NCBI GenBank assembly: GCA_038040385.1
Contig: JBBPII010000003.1
Coordinates: 310,001-374,000 of the forward strand
DNA length: 64,000 bases
Source: Gilichinskyi gelida
GTDB lineage: Bacteria > Acidobacteriota > Thermoanaerobaculia > Gp7-AA8
Reading direction: 5' to 3'
Shown: positions 47,625 to 56,458 of the stretch, piece after piece
Layout of the letters: each line of letters starts with the position of its first letter
Position numbering within the stretch: the stretch's first letter is position 1
Notes under the pieces: model-generated
Seen by the model: only the letters and a program-made list of their open reading frames with translations
Databases searched by the model: none
Told to the model about the DNA's origin: nothing
Position numbers and translations under genes: made by a program

Positions 47625-48311
47625 TCAATACTTGATGCGCTTCAGCTCCAGCTTCGCGGAGGCGGCGGGCGTCGAGTATGGGTAGCGACGGATGCACTCG
47701 TCGAACGCGCGGCGGGCCATGGCCAGGTCGCCGCTCTTTTCGAAGGCCAGGCCGGTCTTGAAGAGCGCGTCGGGCGCCTTGTTGGTCTCGCCGTACTCCT
47801 TCGTCACCCGCTCGTAGTACTTCATCGCGTTCGGGTAGTCGCCGGCGGCAAAGTACGACTCGCCGATCCAGTAGAGGGCGTTGTCGGCGAGCTCGCCGGA
47901 CGGTTCGACGTCGAAGACCTGCTGGAACGCCGCGCGCGCCTCGGGGAAACGGCTCTTGCCGAAGAGCATGAGGGCGTTGCGGTAGTCGTCGGCGATGGCG
48001 GCGGCGTGAAGGGGGGCGGAGGGGCGTGCGGGAGTCATGCTTGGGACGGGGACCGAGACCGGCGGCGGGGACGCCGCCGGGCCAGCCGGCGAGGACGCCG
48101 GCGTTCCGCTTTCGAGTTTCGCCATGCGGGCGTTCAACACGTCGAGGCGCTCGAGCAGCTCGGTCATCGACGTCTGCAGCTCGGCGACTCGCGGATCGGA
48201 GGACGGTACGCTGGTGGTCTCGGGCGGCGGGACGAGCGACGCTGGGCGATCGGCGTCCGTCGACGCGCAGCCGGCGAGGGCCATGGCGATCGCCGCCGCC
48301 GCGATCCTCAT
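47625..48311 (-). CDS. cpoB: CpoB/YbgF-like lipoprotein, coiled coil plus TPR
   Basis: A 228-aa lipoprotein (lipobox ALAGC, Cys15). Residues about 38-66 are a coiled coil (VAELQTSMTELLERLDVLNA), as in CpoB trimerisation helices. A Pro/Ala linker (GTPASSPAGPAASPPP) is encoded by a family A repeat. Residues about 105-225 are three TPRs with the YbgF-type ALYWIGESYFAAGDYPNAM and a C-terminal YPYSTPAASAKLELKRI. CpoB coordinates PBP1B and the Tol system in E. coli; here it is coupled to bamD (4-bp overlap) and the tol genes are not in view. Confidence 0.85.
   Translation of the reverse strand: MRIAAAAIAMALAGCASTDADRPASLVPPPETTSVPSSDPRVAELQTSMTELLERLDVLNARMAKLESGTPASSPAGPAASPPPVSVPVPSMTPARPSAPLHAAAIADDYRNALMLFGKSRFPEARAAFQQVFDVEPSGELADNALYWIGESYFAAGDYPNAMKYYERVTKEYGETNKAPDALFKTGLAFEKSGDLAMARRAFDECIRRYPYSTPAASAKLELKRIKY
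48061..48106. repeat. Half family A element inside the cpoB-like gene
   Basis: GGACGCCGCCGGGCCAGCC then GAGGACGCCGGCGTTCCGC. It is translated as the Pro/Ala/Ser linker between coiled coil and TPR domains. Confidence 0.75.
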
Positions 48312-49099
48312 GCGGTCTTCAACTGGTCGAGCTTCCGCTTGGCGCGGTCGGCGTAATCGCTGGTCGGAAACTCGGTGACCACGCGCTCGTAGTACAGCCG
48401 CGCCTCGGCGTTGCGTCCGAGGCCCGACAGCGCGGTGCCGAGGTCGTAGAAGACGCCGGCGCGGTCATCGTAGTTGGGGAAGCCCTCCACCACGGCGTTG
48501 AGGCGCTGAACGGCGGCACCATAGCTGTGGCGCTTGATGTAGTACTTGGCCACCATGTGATCGTGCTTGGCCATCCGGTCGAGGACGTCCTGCCGCCGCT
48601 TCTGCGCCTCCGGAATCAACTGGCTGCGCGGAAAGGTGGAGATCATGTCGTTGAGCTTGTCGAGCGCCTCGCGCGTCTTCTGTTGGTCGCGATCGGGCTT
48701 CTCCATCTGCTCGTACGAGCACATGGCGATCTGCAGCATCGCGTAGTCGGCGCTCTCGCTGCCGGGATAGCGGTTGATGAAGTCGCGGTACTTGTACTGG
48801 GCTTCCACCAGGTTCACCGCATCGCCCTGCTGGTAGAAGGCGTCGGCGATGCGCAGCAGCGCGCGGCGGCCCAGCGGATCGTTCGGGAAGTTCTCGTAGA
48901 GGTGGGTGTAGTACGAACGGGCGCGCGCCCAGCGCTTCTTTGCGAACTGCTCCTCGCCCCGCTGGAAGACCTGTTCCTTGGTCAGCTTGAGCATCTCGCG
49001 GTCGATGCTGGAACGGAGCGGCGCTCGCTGGTTTCCGGACCGGCACGCGGCGACGGACACGAACATCACCGCGATCATTGCGATTCGAATCAGTTTCAA
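48308..49099 (-). CDS. bamD: Outer-membrane assembly lipoprotein BamD-like
   Basis: A five-TPR lipoprotein of the outer-membrane beta-barrel assembly machinery. I use a TTG start at 49099 (read MKLIRIAMIAVMFVSVAACR; lipobox SVAAC, Cys19) because GGGAGG lies just upstream. The alternative ATG seven codons later has no SD. TPRs run from YYTHLYENFPNDPLGRRALLRIADAFYQ through SYEQMEKPDRDQQKTREALD to YYERVVTEFPTSDYADRA. The 263-aa length is close to the family norm. It is upstream of and overlaps the cpoB-like gene and follows rpe by 16 nt. Confidence 0.88.
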   Translation of the reverse strand: MKLIRIAMIAVMFVSVAACRSGNQRAPLRSSIDREMLKLTKEQVFQRGEEQFAKKRWARARSYYTHLYENFPNDPLGRRALLRIADAFYQQGDAVNLVEAQYKYRDFINRYPGSESADYAMLQIAMCSYEQMEKPDRDQQKTREALDKLNDMISTFPRSQLIPEAQKRRQDVLDRMAKHDHMVAKYYIKRHSYGAAVQRLNAVVEGFPNYDDRAGVFYDLGTALSGLGRNAEARLYYERVVTEFPTSDYADRAKRKLDQLKTA

Positions 49100-49115
49100 A
49101 ATTCCTCCCGTTAGC

Positions 49116-49781
49116 TCAGGCAACTCTGGTCGAAACAGCGGAACGGATCGCTTCCATTGCCGCCGCCCGGTCGCGCTGTCCGAAAACCGCCGACCCGGCG
49201 ACGAGAATCCGCGCCCCCGCTTCCACCACCCTCGGCGCCGTCGTCGCATCGATGCCACCGTCGACCTCGATGTCGACCGGCAGCCCCCTCTCCTGGATCA
49301 TCCGACTGATGTGACGAATCTTCGGCACCACAGGTTCGATGAACTTCTGCCCTCCGAAGCCGGGGTTGACCGTCATGGCCAGGACAAAGTCGCAGAACTC
49401 GATGGCGGTGCTCAAGGATTCCGCCGGGGTGGCCGGATTGAGGGCGATGCCCGCCTTGGCCCCCCCGTCCCGGATCATGCGCAGCGCCCGCTCGAGGTGG
49501 GGCTCGGCCTCGACGTGGATGGAGATCATGTCCGCCCCCGCCTCCAGGAAGCGCTCGATGTAGAGCTGCGGCTCCTCGATCATCAGGTGACAGTCGAACG
49601 TCAGCTTGCTGACCTTCCGGCAGGCCTTGACGATCGCCGGGCCGATGGTGAGGTTGGGGACGAAATGGCCATCCATGACGTCGAGGTGCAGGACGTCGGC
49701 ACCCCCCTCGACGGAGGCAATCTCTTCGGCCAGGCGGCTGAAATCGGCCGAAAGGAGGGATGGGGCGATCCGGATGTTCAT
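49116..49781 (-). CDS. rpe: Ribulose-phosphate 3-epimerase
   Basis: Interconverts ribulose-5-P and xylulose-5-P in the pentose phosphate pathway. The 221-aa TIM barrel shows IAPSLLSADFSRL, LHLDVMDGHFVPN (catalytic Asp and metal ligands), CHLMIEEP, MTVNPGFGGQKFI and VDGGIDATTAP with the second catalytic Asp. The ATG at 49781 overlaps the TGA of the PASTA-protein gene (ATGA), so it is translationally coupled to it. Confidence 0.97.
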   Translation of the reverse strand: MNIRIAPSLLSADFSRLAEEIASVEGGADVLHLDVMDGHFVPNLTIGPAIVKACRKVSKLTFDCHLMIEEPQLYIERFLEAGADMISIHVEAEPHLERALRMIRDGGAKAGIALNPATPAESLSTAIEFCDFVLAMTVNPGFGGQKFIEPVVPKIRHISRMIQERGLPVDIEVDGGIDATTAPRVVEAGARILVAGSAVFGQRDRAAAMEAIRSAVSTRVA

Positions 49782-50545
49782 TGGGTGGTGGTCGTGGCCG
49801 GCGGCTGCGGCGCCGGCTCCTCGATGATACCGCCCTCTTCCTGCTTGCTGACGACGACCGTGATCGGGTCGCGACCGTTCACAGGCGCGCCCCGCAGCGG
49901 GAACTGACGGATGATGATGCCATCGGCGATGCCCGGGTAACCCTCGAACTTCACGGTGGAGATGGTGAGGCCCCGGCGCTCCAGCGAGGGACGGGCGGTT
50001 TCGAGCGGCTGATCGATGAGGTCCGGCATGACGTACGCCGGCGGCGGCGGCGGGACGCTCACCAGCAATGAGACGGACGTCTGCGCGGCGACGACCGTGT
50101 CGAGCGGCGGTTCCTCGCCGACGACACCCAGCTTTTCTGCCGCGTCCGCGTAGGCCAGATTTCCCAGCTTCAGGTTCTGCCGCCCGAGGAGCAGCAAGGC
50201 CACGCGGGGCGACTGGCCGCCGAGGTCGGGCACGCGCAGCACCAGCGGGCCGGTGCTCAGCTCGACGTTGATCGTCGTACCCCGCTTGACCAGGCTGGTG
50301 GTGCCTGGCGTGCGGTTCTGCCACGCGACGTAGCCGGCCGGGATCTTGTCCGAGTTGCGCAGGTGCTCCTGATCGACTTTCAGCGTAATGCCCAGGTCCG
50401 AGCAGATCGCCTTCGCCTCCGGCAGCGGCTTGCCGACCAGGTTCGGCGTCGACACCGACCTCCCGCGGATGAAGAAGGTGAAGGAAACGTAGGTGGAGAA
50501 GCCGAAGGCGATGATGACGAGAAGCGTGAAGAGGACCCGGTTCAC
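49778..50545 (-). CDS. PASTA-domain membrane protein without kinase domain
   Basis: A 255-aa protein with one N-terminal transmembrane helix (LFTLLVIIAFGFSTYVSFTFF) and three PASTA repeats (STPNLVGKPLPEAKAICSDL; VPDLGGQSPRVALLLLGRQN; MPDLIDQPLETARPSLERRG), ending in a Thr/Pro/Gln tail. PASTA domains usually bind peptidoglycan stem peptides and are normally fused to Ser/Thr kinases or PBPs. Here they stand alone. It lies between lon (9-nt gap) and rpe (overlap), so the cluster is an operon. Confidence 0.88.
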   Translation of the reverse strand: MNRVLFTLLVIIAFGFSTYVSFTFFIRGRSVSTPNLVGKPLPEAKAICSDLGITLKVDQEHLRNSDKIPAGYVAWQNRTPGTTSLVKRGTTINVELSTGPLVLRVPDLGGQSPRVALLLLGRQNLKLGNLAYADAAEKLGVVGEEPPLDTVVAAQTSVSLLVSVPPPPPAYVMPDLIDQPLETARPSLERRGLTISTVKFEGYPGIADGIIIRQFPLRGAPVNGRDPITVVVSKQEEGGIIEEPAPQPPATTTTQ

Positions 50546-50554
50546 TTTTCTACT

Positions 50555-53026
50555 TTATCGAACCTCGGGCCGCTCGCGGTCGGTCTTCTTCTGCTGACCC
50601 TTGTGCTCCGCGCGGTACTCGGCCTCGTCGTACTTCCGATCGTTCGCCCGCGCCATGTAGAGAGGGATGAGCGACTCTTTCCAGACGTCTTCCACCCGCT
50701 CGGCGAACACGAAGTTCAGTCCCTTCTTCACTTCCTCCGGCACTTCGGTCAGATCCTTCCGATTGCCTTCCGGCAGGAGCACGGTCTTGATGTTCGCCCG
50801 CTGGGCGGCCATCACCTTCTCCTTGACGCCGCCGACGGAGAGGACCTTGCCGCGCAGGGTGATCTCGCCGGTCATGGCCACGTCGTGCCGCACCGGCCGC
50901 TCCCCCATCACCGAGGCGATGCAGGTGGCAATGGCCACGCCGGCGGAGGGACCGTCCTTCGGGATAGCGCCGGCCGGAAAGTGTATGTGGATGTCGCTCT
51001 CGATGAAGACCTTGTCTTCGATCTCCAGGTCGGAGGCCTTGGAGCGGACGTACGAATACGCGGCGGTGACCGACTCGCGCATCACGTCGCCGAGCTGCCC
51101 GGTGACCGTGGTGCGGCCGCTGCCGGCCATGCGGGTGGCCTCGATGAACATGATCTCGCCGCCGTACTGCGTCCACGCCAGGCCGGTGGTCACGCCGATT
51201 TCCGGGTGGCGCTCGGCGAACTCGTGCTCGTAGGCCGGGAGGCCGAGGTACGCTTCGAGGTCCTTGGCGTCGACGGCGTACCGCTCCTCGCCGTCCCCCC
51301 CCGCCACCTTCCGCGCCACCTTGCGCATGACGGTTGCCAGCTTCCTCTCGAGATTGCGCACCCCCGACTCCGCGGTGTAGTCGCGGATCGTCGACAGCAG
51401 CGCATCCGCGGTGAACGCGATCTGGTTCGGATCGAGGCCGTGGTTCTCCATCAGCTCGGGGATCAGATGCTTGGTGGCGATGGCCAGCTTCTCGTTCTCC
51501 GTGTAGCCGGAGAGGCGGATGACCTCCATCCGGTCGCGCAGGGGGCTGGGGATGGTGTCGAGCATGTTCGCCGTGGCGATGAAGAGAGTGTGTGAGAGGT
51601 CGTACGGGATCTCGATGTAGCGGTCGACGAAGGCGTGGTTCTGTTTCGGGTCGAGCACCTCGAGCAGCGCCGACGACGGATCGCCGCGGAAGTCTTTCCC
51701 GATCTTGTCGATCTCGTCGATCATGATCAGCGGGTTGTTCACGCCGACCTGCACGTAGCTCTGGATCAGCTTGCCGGGCATCGCGCCGATGTAGGTCTTG
51801 CGATGCCCGCGGATCTCAGATTCGTCGGTGACGCCGCCGACCGCCATGCGCACGAATTTGCGGCCGAGCGCGTCGGCGATCGCCGCTCCAAGCGACGTCT
51901 TGCCGACGCCCGGCGGCCCGACGAAGCAGAGGATCGGCCCCTTCAGGTGGCCTTTCAGCTTCAACACGGCGAGGAACTCGAGCACGCGCTCCTTGACCTT
52001 CTCCAGGCCGTGATGCCGCTGATCGAGGATCTCTTCGGCTTTCTGCAGATCGAGTTGGTCCTCGGTCTTCTCCGTCCAGGGGATCTGGAAAATCGTGTCG
52101 AGATGGCCTTTGATGACGGAGTAGTCGGACGACGACGGCGAGAGTTGCGAGAGGCGGTTCACCTCGCGGCGGAGGGTCTGTTTGTGCTCGTCGGCGATGG
52201 GGAGGGCCTCGACGCGGTCGCGATAGGTGTCGGCCTCGCGGTCGGCGGCGTTCGAGTCGCCCAGCTCGTCCTGGATGACCCGCAATTGCTCGCGCAGATA
52301 GTTCTCCCGCTCGCGGCGGTCGATCGACGACTGGATCTGCTTCTGCAGCTCTTTATCGAAGGTGGCCTTGCCGAGATCGCGCTGGATCCAGTCCACGAGC
52401 ATTTCCAGGCGCTCAAGGGGATGCACGGTCTCCAGCAGGAGTTGCTTCTCCTCCAGCGGGAAGTTGACGAACGACGAGAGCAGATCGGCGAACGTGTCCG
52501 GCCCCTCGGCCATGTTCATCCGCAGGATGTTCAGCAGCTCGTTGGAGTACTTCGAATCGCTCTCCACCAGTTTCTCGAAGAGCGACATGGCCTTGTTCAT
52601 CAGGTTCTCGACCTTGACGGTCTTGGGGATCGGTTTCGGCGCAATCTCCCGGAGCTGGCCGATGAAGTACGGATCGTTCTGGAGCATCTGCACCAGCTCC
52701 ACGCGCTGCCGCCCCTGCAGGAAGATCTGGTAGCGGTCCGCCGACAGCGGCAGCCGCTGCACGATCTGCGCGAGGACACCGATCTGCGACAAGTCCTCGG
52801 GGCGGGGATTCTCCTTGTCGCCGCTCTTCTGGCAGAAGGCGGCGATGAGATTCTGATCATCGGGGATGCTCTTCAGGAGGCGGACGTTGCGGTCGATGCC
52901 CACCTGCAGGGAGAGGACGCCGCCCGGGAAAAGCACCGACGAAACGAGCGGAATGATGGGGAGCTTGCTCGGGACTTCGTCCTCAATCCACTCCGACGCC
53001 GGCTTCGGATTCTTCGATTGAGCCAT
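50555..53026 (-). CDS. lon: ATP-dependent protease Lon
   Basis: An 823-aa AAA+ serine protease for damaged and regulatory proteins. The N-terminal substrate-recognition domain begins KLPIIPLVSSVLFPGGVLSL. Walker A is GPPGVGKTSLG and Walker B is LIMIDEIDKIG. The catalytic dyad is S694 (PKDGPSAGVAIA) and K737 (GGVKEKVMAAQR), spaced 43 residues apart as in E. coli Lon. The C-terminal tail is charged. TACAAT (complement of 53053-53058) gives a ~26-nt leader with a GAAGGGAA SD. It heads the operon lon / PASTA / rpe / bamD / cpoB. Confidence 0.98.
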   Translation of the reverse strand: MAQSKNPKPASEWIEDEVPSKLPIIPLVSSVLFPGGVLSLQVGIDRNVRLLKSIPDDQNLIAAFCQKSGDKENPRPEDLSQIGVLAQIVQRLPLSADRYQIFLQGRQRVELVQMLQNDPYFIGQLREIAPKPIPKTVKVENLMNKAMSLFEKLVESDSKYSNELLNILRMNMAEGPDTFADLLSSFVNFPLEEKQLLLETVHPLERLEMLVDWIQRDLGKATFDKELQKQIQSSIDRRERENYLREQLRVIQDELGDSNAADREADTYRDRVEALPIADEHKQTLRREVNRLSQLSPSSSDYSVIKGHLDTIFQIPWTEKTEDQLDLQKAEEILDQRHHGLEKVKERVLEFLAVLKLKGHLKGPILCFVGPPGVGKTSLGAAIADALGRKFVRMAVGGVTDESEIRGHRKTYIGAMPGKLIQSYVQVGVNNPLIMIDEIDKIGKDFRGDPSSALLEVLDPKQNHAFVDRYIEIPYDLSHTLFIATANMLDTIPSPLRDRMEVIRLSGYTENEKLAIATKHLIPELMENHGLDPNQIAFTADALLSTIRDYTAESGVRNLERKLATVMRKVARKVAGGDGEERYAVDAKDLEAYLGLPAYEHEFAERHPEIGVTTGLAWTQYGGEIMFIEATRMAGSGRTTVTGQLGDVMRESVTAAYSYVRSKASDLEIEDKVFIESDIHIHFPAGAIPKDGPSAGVAIATCIASVMGERPVRHDVAMTGEITLRGKVLSVGGVKEKVMAAQRANIKTVLLPEGNRKDLTEVPEEVKKGLNFVFAERVEDVWKESLIPLYMARANDRKYDEAEYRAEHKGQQKKTDRERPEVR

Positions 53027-53052
53027 CAGTTCCCTTCCCTACGGGCACGCGA

Positions 53053-53058
53053 ATTGTA
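53053..53058 (-). promoter_or_regulatory. -10 box of lon
   Basis: TACAAT on the minus strand with a purine-rich SD between it and the ATG. The divergent PHP gene starts 16 nt away on the other side. Confidence 0.5.
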
Positions 53059-53073
53059 GAAAATGCACTCAGG

Positions 53074-54072
53074 TTGAACAATCATCGGGGCGTGGAGTCC
53101 ACGAATGTTCTGTCAGATCCGAATTTAAAGCGAGCGGATCTGCACTGTCACACCCGCTTTTCGATCTTCAAATACTTCCGGCGAGCCAACACTCGCGACT
53201 GCTACAACGCGCCGGAGGACGTGTATCGAATCGCCAAGGAACGCGGGATGTCGTACGTGACGTTCACCGACCACGATTCGATCGACGGCGCGCTCTACCT
53301 GCTGAACAAGCACCCCGATCTGACCGATTTCTTCGTCGGTGAAGAGGTGGAAACGTATTTCCCCGAGACCGGTCAGCGCATTCACGTTGGCGTCTGGGGC
53401 CTCGACGAAGCGCAGCATCGCGAGATCCAGAAGCTGCGCCGCAACATCCGCGAACTGGTCCCCTACCTCAAGTCGCAGCGGATGATCTTCGGCGTCAACC
53501 ATCTCTTCCAGAACTACCGGATGAAGAACGTGGCCGGCCGCTACGTCTCCGAGCTCATCGAGATGTTCGACATCTACGAAGTGCTCAACGGGGCGATGGC
53601 GTCGTTCCACAACAAGATGGTCCACCAGCTCGTCACCCACATCCAGGGCCACGGCCGCCACGTGTCGATGATCGGAGGCTCCGACGCCCACACGCTCAAG
53701 CACGTGGCGAAGGTGCACACCGTGTCGAAGGGCGAGACCACGGCCGAGTTTCTGGAGAACATCCGCGGCGGCGAGTGCTTCGCCTGGGGGGCGGAGATGC
53801 GCTTCCGGGAGCTGGTCGCCGACATCTACCTGCTCACCCTCGCCTACCAGGGCGACGCGCGTTCCGACTTCTTGTCGACCGAATACAGCGCGATGGACAA
53901 GACCATCCAGCTCGCCGGCCGCCTGGCCTCGATCCCCGCCGCGATCGCCGGCCTCCCCGCGGCCATCACGTCGCTCAACTATCTGAAGCAGATCATCGTG
54001 ACGAAGGGTTTCTCGATGCGGTTCGAGAAGCTGGTGAAGGAGATCCGGCCGGGCCTGACGGGGGAGCGGTAG
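53074..54072 (+). CDS. PHP-domain metallo-phosphoesterase-like protein
   Basis: Up to 332 aa. The PHP metal-binding motifs are RADLHCHTRFS (His-x-His), VTFTDHDSIDG, GVNHLFQNY and GGSDAHTLKHVAKVHT, giving the usual multi-metal hydrolase centre. Activity is unknown; related single-domain PHP proteins hydrolyse phosphate esters or nucleotides. The start is uncertain: TTG at 53074 or GTG at 53092 are possible, and the conserved core begins about 20 residues in. The C-terminal half (ITSLNYLKQIIVTKGFSMRF) is helical. Its stop lies in the family E palindrome. Confidence 0.85.
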   Translation: MNNHRGVESTNVLSDPNLKRADLHCHTRFSIFKYFRRANTRDCYNAPEDVYRIAKERGMSYVTFTDHDSIDGALYLLNKHPDLTDFFVGEEVETYFPETGQRIHVGVWGLDEAQHREIQKLRRNIRELVPYLKSQRMIFGVNHLFQNYRMKNVAGRYVSELIEMFDIYEVLNGAMASFHNKMVHQLVTHIQGHGRHVSMIGGSDAHTLKHVAKVHTVSKGETTAEFLENIRGGECFAWGAEMRFRELVADIYLLTLAYQGDARSDFLSTEYSAMDKTIQLAGRLASIPAAIAGLPAAITSLNYLKQIIVTKGFSMRFEKLVKEIRPGLTGER

Positions 54073-54133
54073 GGGCGCGCAGCAGCGCGCCCGCGACTCC
54101 GCGGGTGCCGGGCGCGCTGCCGCGCGCCCCTAC
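54069..54133. repeat. Family E palindrome spanning two convergent stop codons
   Basis: GTAGGGGCGCGC and GCGCGCCCCTAC are the outer arms, with inner GCGCGCCC / GGGCGCGC and CCGCG / CGCGG. The left arm contains the PHP-gene TAG and the right arm ends at the stop of the outer-membrane protein gene. Confidence 0.88.
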
Positions 54134-55932
54134 TAGAAATTCAGCGCCAGGCCGCCGATGTACTTCCGCGTCACCCCATCCGGCTCGAGGGTGTCGAGCA
54201 GGATCGGCGAGTTCGCGGCGCGCGCCACTTCGACTCCCATCAGCACCTTGAAATCGAGCAGCAGGTGGAGCGACTGCGCCACCCGAACGTCGACGCGCTC
54301 GGTGCGGAAGTCGTCGCCGGGCGCGCCCGCCGGCTGCGGCTGGTGGATCTGGCGGTAGGAAACGGCGAGCGTGGTGCGGGTCGGGAAGTACGTCGACTCG
54401 ACGTCGCCGGTCAGGTAGACCTTCTCGCGATTCGGCGCCGTGGCGATGCGCGGCGTGGCGACGCCGGCGGTCGAGGAGACGTCGAGCAGGACGCGCTTGC
54501 CGAGCTCTTTGCGGTACGCAAGACGTACGTCGCGCCGGACGTCGCCGGTCTCGATGTACAGGCCGTCCCAGAAATGCTCGAAGCCGTCGTTGAAGACCAC
54601 GCGCATCGGCGCGTCGGCGGCGCTGACGCTGCCGATCGCGGAGAAGCGGTCGCTCGAATCGGTACCGGAGACGATGCCGAACGAGTAGGCGTAGCGCGGC
54701 AGCAGGTGCGAGTCGTCGGACCACACCACCACGCTCGGGAGGACGTTGGGGCGCTCCTGGTCGTAGACCTTGTACAACCCGTTGACCACGAACGCCGTGT
54801 TCTCGCCGAGCTTGAGCTCCACGCCGGTGCGGGGCGCCCACTCGGTGCCGTACATGCCGAGGCGGCTGGACATCCCGTAGTTCACGGTGAACGCCGGGAC
54901 GAATTCGAACGTCGCGTTTGCGGTCAAATCGGCGGTGCGGAAGGTGGTGTTGCCGGAGTTGCGAAGGCTCTCCTGGGTCACGCGCAGCGCGACGCCGAGG
55001 CCGCTGCGGCGAGTCTGCATCACCGTGGTGTTGCCGGCGATCTCGAAGAGGTCGGAGCCCGGCGTGGCTGCGAAGAGGTTCTGCTGTCCGAGGTAGCGGA
55101 CCTGGACGCGTGTGTCGTCGTGCTCCCACTCGAAGTTGTGCGATCGGATGTCGGCCTGCTGCTGGTCGGCGGGAAGATCGCCCGGGCTGTAGCGCCACCA
55201 CGACTTCGTGGATGCCAGGCGATACGAGTCGGTCGGCGACGAGCGCAGCTCCATCTGCATGGCGCTCGACTGCGCGACGGCAGTGCCGAAGTTGCGGTTG
55301 TCGGTGGGATCTTCGACGCGGTGCAGGTTGCCGTGGAAGCCGATCTGCCAGTTGTCGCTGATCCGACTCTGCACGCCGAGCGCGGTCTGCGCGAAGGCGG
55401 GGGCGGAGGTCTGCGCGGCGACGCCGGTCATCGACATCATCTCGCCGCGGAAACGCGGGACCTCGTATGAGGCCAGCGCGGAGGCGACGGCAGTGGGCGG
55501 CGTCATCGCCGTGTCGATCTGGCGGAGGATGTCGGGAGGCACCGAGCCGCGGATCTCCCACATCTCCTGGCTGACGTTGCGCTTGGTCGCCCCTTCCGCC
55601 TCCAGGCGAAGTTTGATGCGATGCTCGCTCTTGGTGGGAACCAGCATCGCCATCGCCGGCGCGAAGCCGTATTTCACAGCGATGATCTTGTAGATCCCGG
55701 CCGGGAGGGTCGGAAGGTTGAACGTTCCGTCCGTCGAAGTGAATGTCTGGCTGGCCTCGAGGTTCGTGAGATTGAGAGCGATGACCAGCGCGTTGCCGAC
55801 CGGGCGCGCCGCGTTGGTCACGCTGCCGAGGACCTGGACGGCGGTGGGCAGCGGGAGCGGCGTTTCAGAAAATGCGGGGAGCGCAAGAGCGACGATCGCG
55901 GTCGCGAAGACTGTCGCACGAGCTCGGCGCAT
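54133..55932 (-). CDS. Outer-membrane beta-barrel with carboxypeptidase-regulatory-like domain but no plug
   Basis: A 599-aa protein. A signal peptide (MRRARATVFATAIVALALPA) is followed by a CarboxypepD_reg-like domain (AVQVLGSVTNAARPVGNALV; TSTDGTFNLPTLPAGIYKII; about 30-115). After a linker comes alternating amphipathic strand sequence to the end, KYIGGLALNF, with a terminal Phe. The plug motifs seen in the two TonB-dependent receptors are absent, and no TonB box is recognisable. The ATG at 55932 follows AGGAGG. The TAGACT at 55957-55962 is the probable -10. Function unknown. Confidence 0.8.
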   Translation of the reverse strand: MRRARATVFATAIVALALPAFSETPLPLPTAVQVLGSVTNAARPVGNALVIALNLTNLEASQTFTSTDGTFNLPTLPAGIYKIIAVKYGFAPAMAMLVPTKSEHRIKLRLEAEGATKRNVSQEMWEIRGSVPPDILRQIDTAMTPPTAVASALASYEVPRFRGEMMSMTGVAAQTSAPAFAQTALGVQSRISDNWQIGFHGNLHRVEDPTDNRNFGTAVAQSSAMQMELRSSPTDSYRLASTKSWWRYSPGDLPADQQQADIRSHNFEWEHDDTRVQVRYLGQQNLFAATPGSDLFEIAGNTTVMQTRRSGLGVALRVTQESLRNSGNTTFRTADLTANATFEFVPAFTVNYGMSSRLGMYGTEWAPRTGVELKLGENTAFVVNGLYKVYDQERPNVLPSVVVWSDDSHLLPRYAYSFGIVSGTDSSDRFSAIGSVSAADAPMRVVFNDGFEHFWDGLYIETGDVRRDVRLAYRKELGKRVLLDVSSTAGVATPRIATAPNREKVYLTGDVESTYFPTRTTLAVSYRQIHQPQPAGAPGDDFRTERVDVRVAQSLHLLLDFKVLMGVEVARAANSPILLDTLEPDGVTRKYIGGLALNF

Positions 55933-55956
55933 CAATACCCTCCTGTCGCTCCGGCG

Positions 55957-55962
55957 AGTCTA
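55957..55962 (-). promoter_or_regulatory. -10 box of the outer-membrane barrel gene
   Basis: TAGACT on the minus strand, 24 nt before the ATG, with AGGAGG between them. Confidence 0.45.
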
Positions 55963-56037
55963 AGGAGAGCGTCGCCGGGAGTCAAACGAACAAAAGGTGA
56001 CGGATGGGGGGCGAGATTCCCCTTTTTCGGCTGCGGA

Positions 56038-56439
56038 TCAGCTCGGTCGGTTCGATCCTTCCAGCCGTTCGATGCGGGATTCCAAGCCGGACACGGTCCC
56101 TTCGAGCGACCGGAGACGGCGATCCAGATCGGAGTAGGAGAACTTGATCATCGCCTGCGTCTCTGCGAAGCCGTGTTGCATTTCGTCTCGATCCGCCTTC
56201 AGTGCCAGCTTGGCCTTGACGTCAGCTACAGACTCGCCCAGAAACTGGATTTTGCCTTCCAGACGTTCCGCGACGACGTCGATGTGGCGGCGCGTTTCGT
56301 CAATCTTCCCTTCGAGACGGTCGCCGACCGCGTCGATCTTCTTGTCAAGAGTGTCGAACTTCTTGTCGAGAGTCTCGAACTGCTTCCGCGTCTCCCCCGC
56401 GGAGCTCTCGATCAGCCGTTTCAGGTCCTCTTCAGCCAC
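56038..56439 (-). CDS. Coiled-coil protein, unknown function
   Basis: A 133-aa, almost entirely heptad-patterned protein (TRKQFETLDKKFDTLDKKID; DRLEGKIDETRRHIDVVAER; RRLRSLEGTVSGLESRIERL), with no membrane segment. The DTLDKKID / DRLEGKID units look like tandem 7- or 11-residue repeats. The start is GTG, with TAAGAT 6 nt upstream. It lies 19 nt downstream of pyk on the same strand. Similar small coiled-coil proteins are common and uncharacterised. Confidence 0.65.
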   Translation of the reverse strand: MAEEDLKRLIESSAGETRKQFETLDKKFDTLDKKIDAVGDRLEGKIDETRRHIDVVAERLEGKIQFLGESVADVKAKLALKADRDEMQHGFAETQAMIKFSYSDLDRRLRSLEGTVSGLESRIERLEGSNRPS

Positions 56440-56445
56440 GCCGAA

Positions 56446-56451
56446 ATCTTA
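56446..56451 (-). promoter_or_regulatory. Leaderless -10 box of the coiled-coil gene
   Basis: TAAGAT on the minus strand, 6 nt before a GTG start, 8 nt after the pyk stop. Confidence 0.5.
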
Positions 56452-56458
56452 CCTCGGA

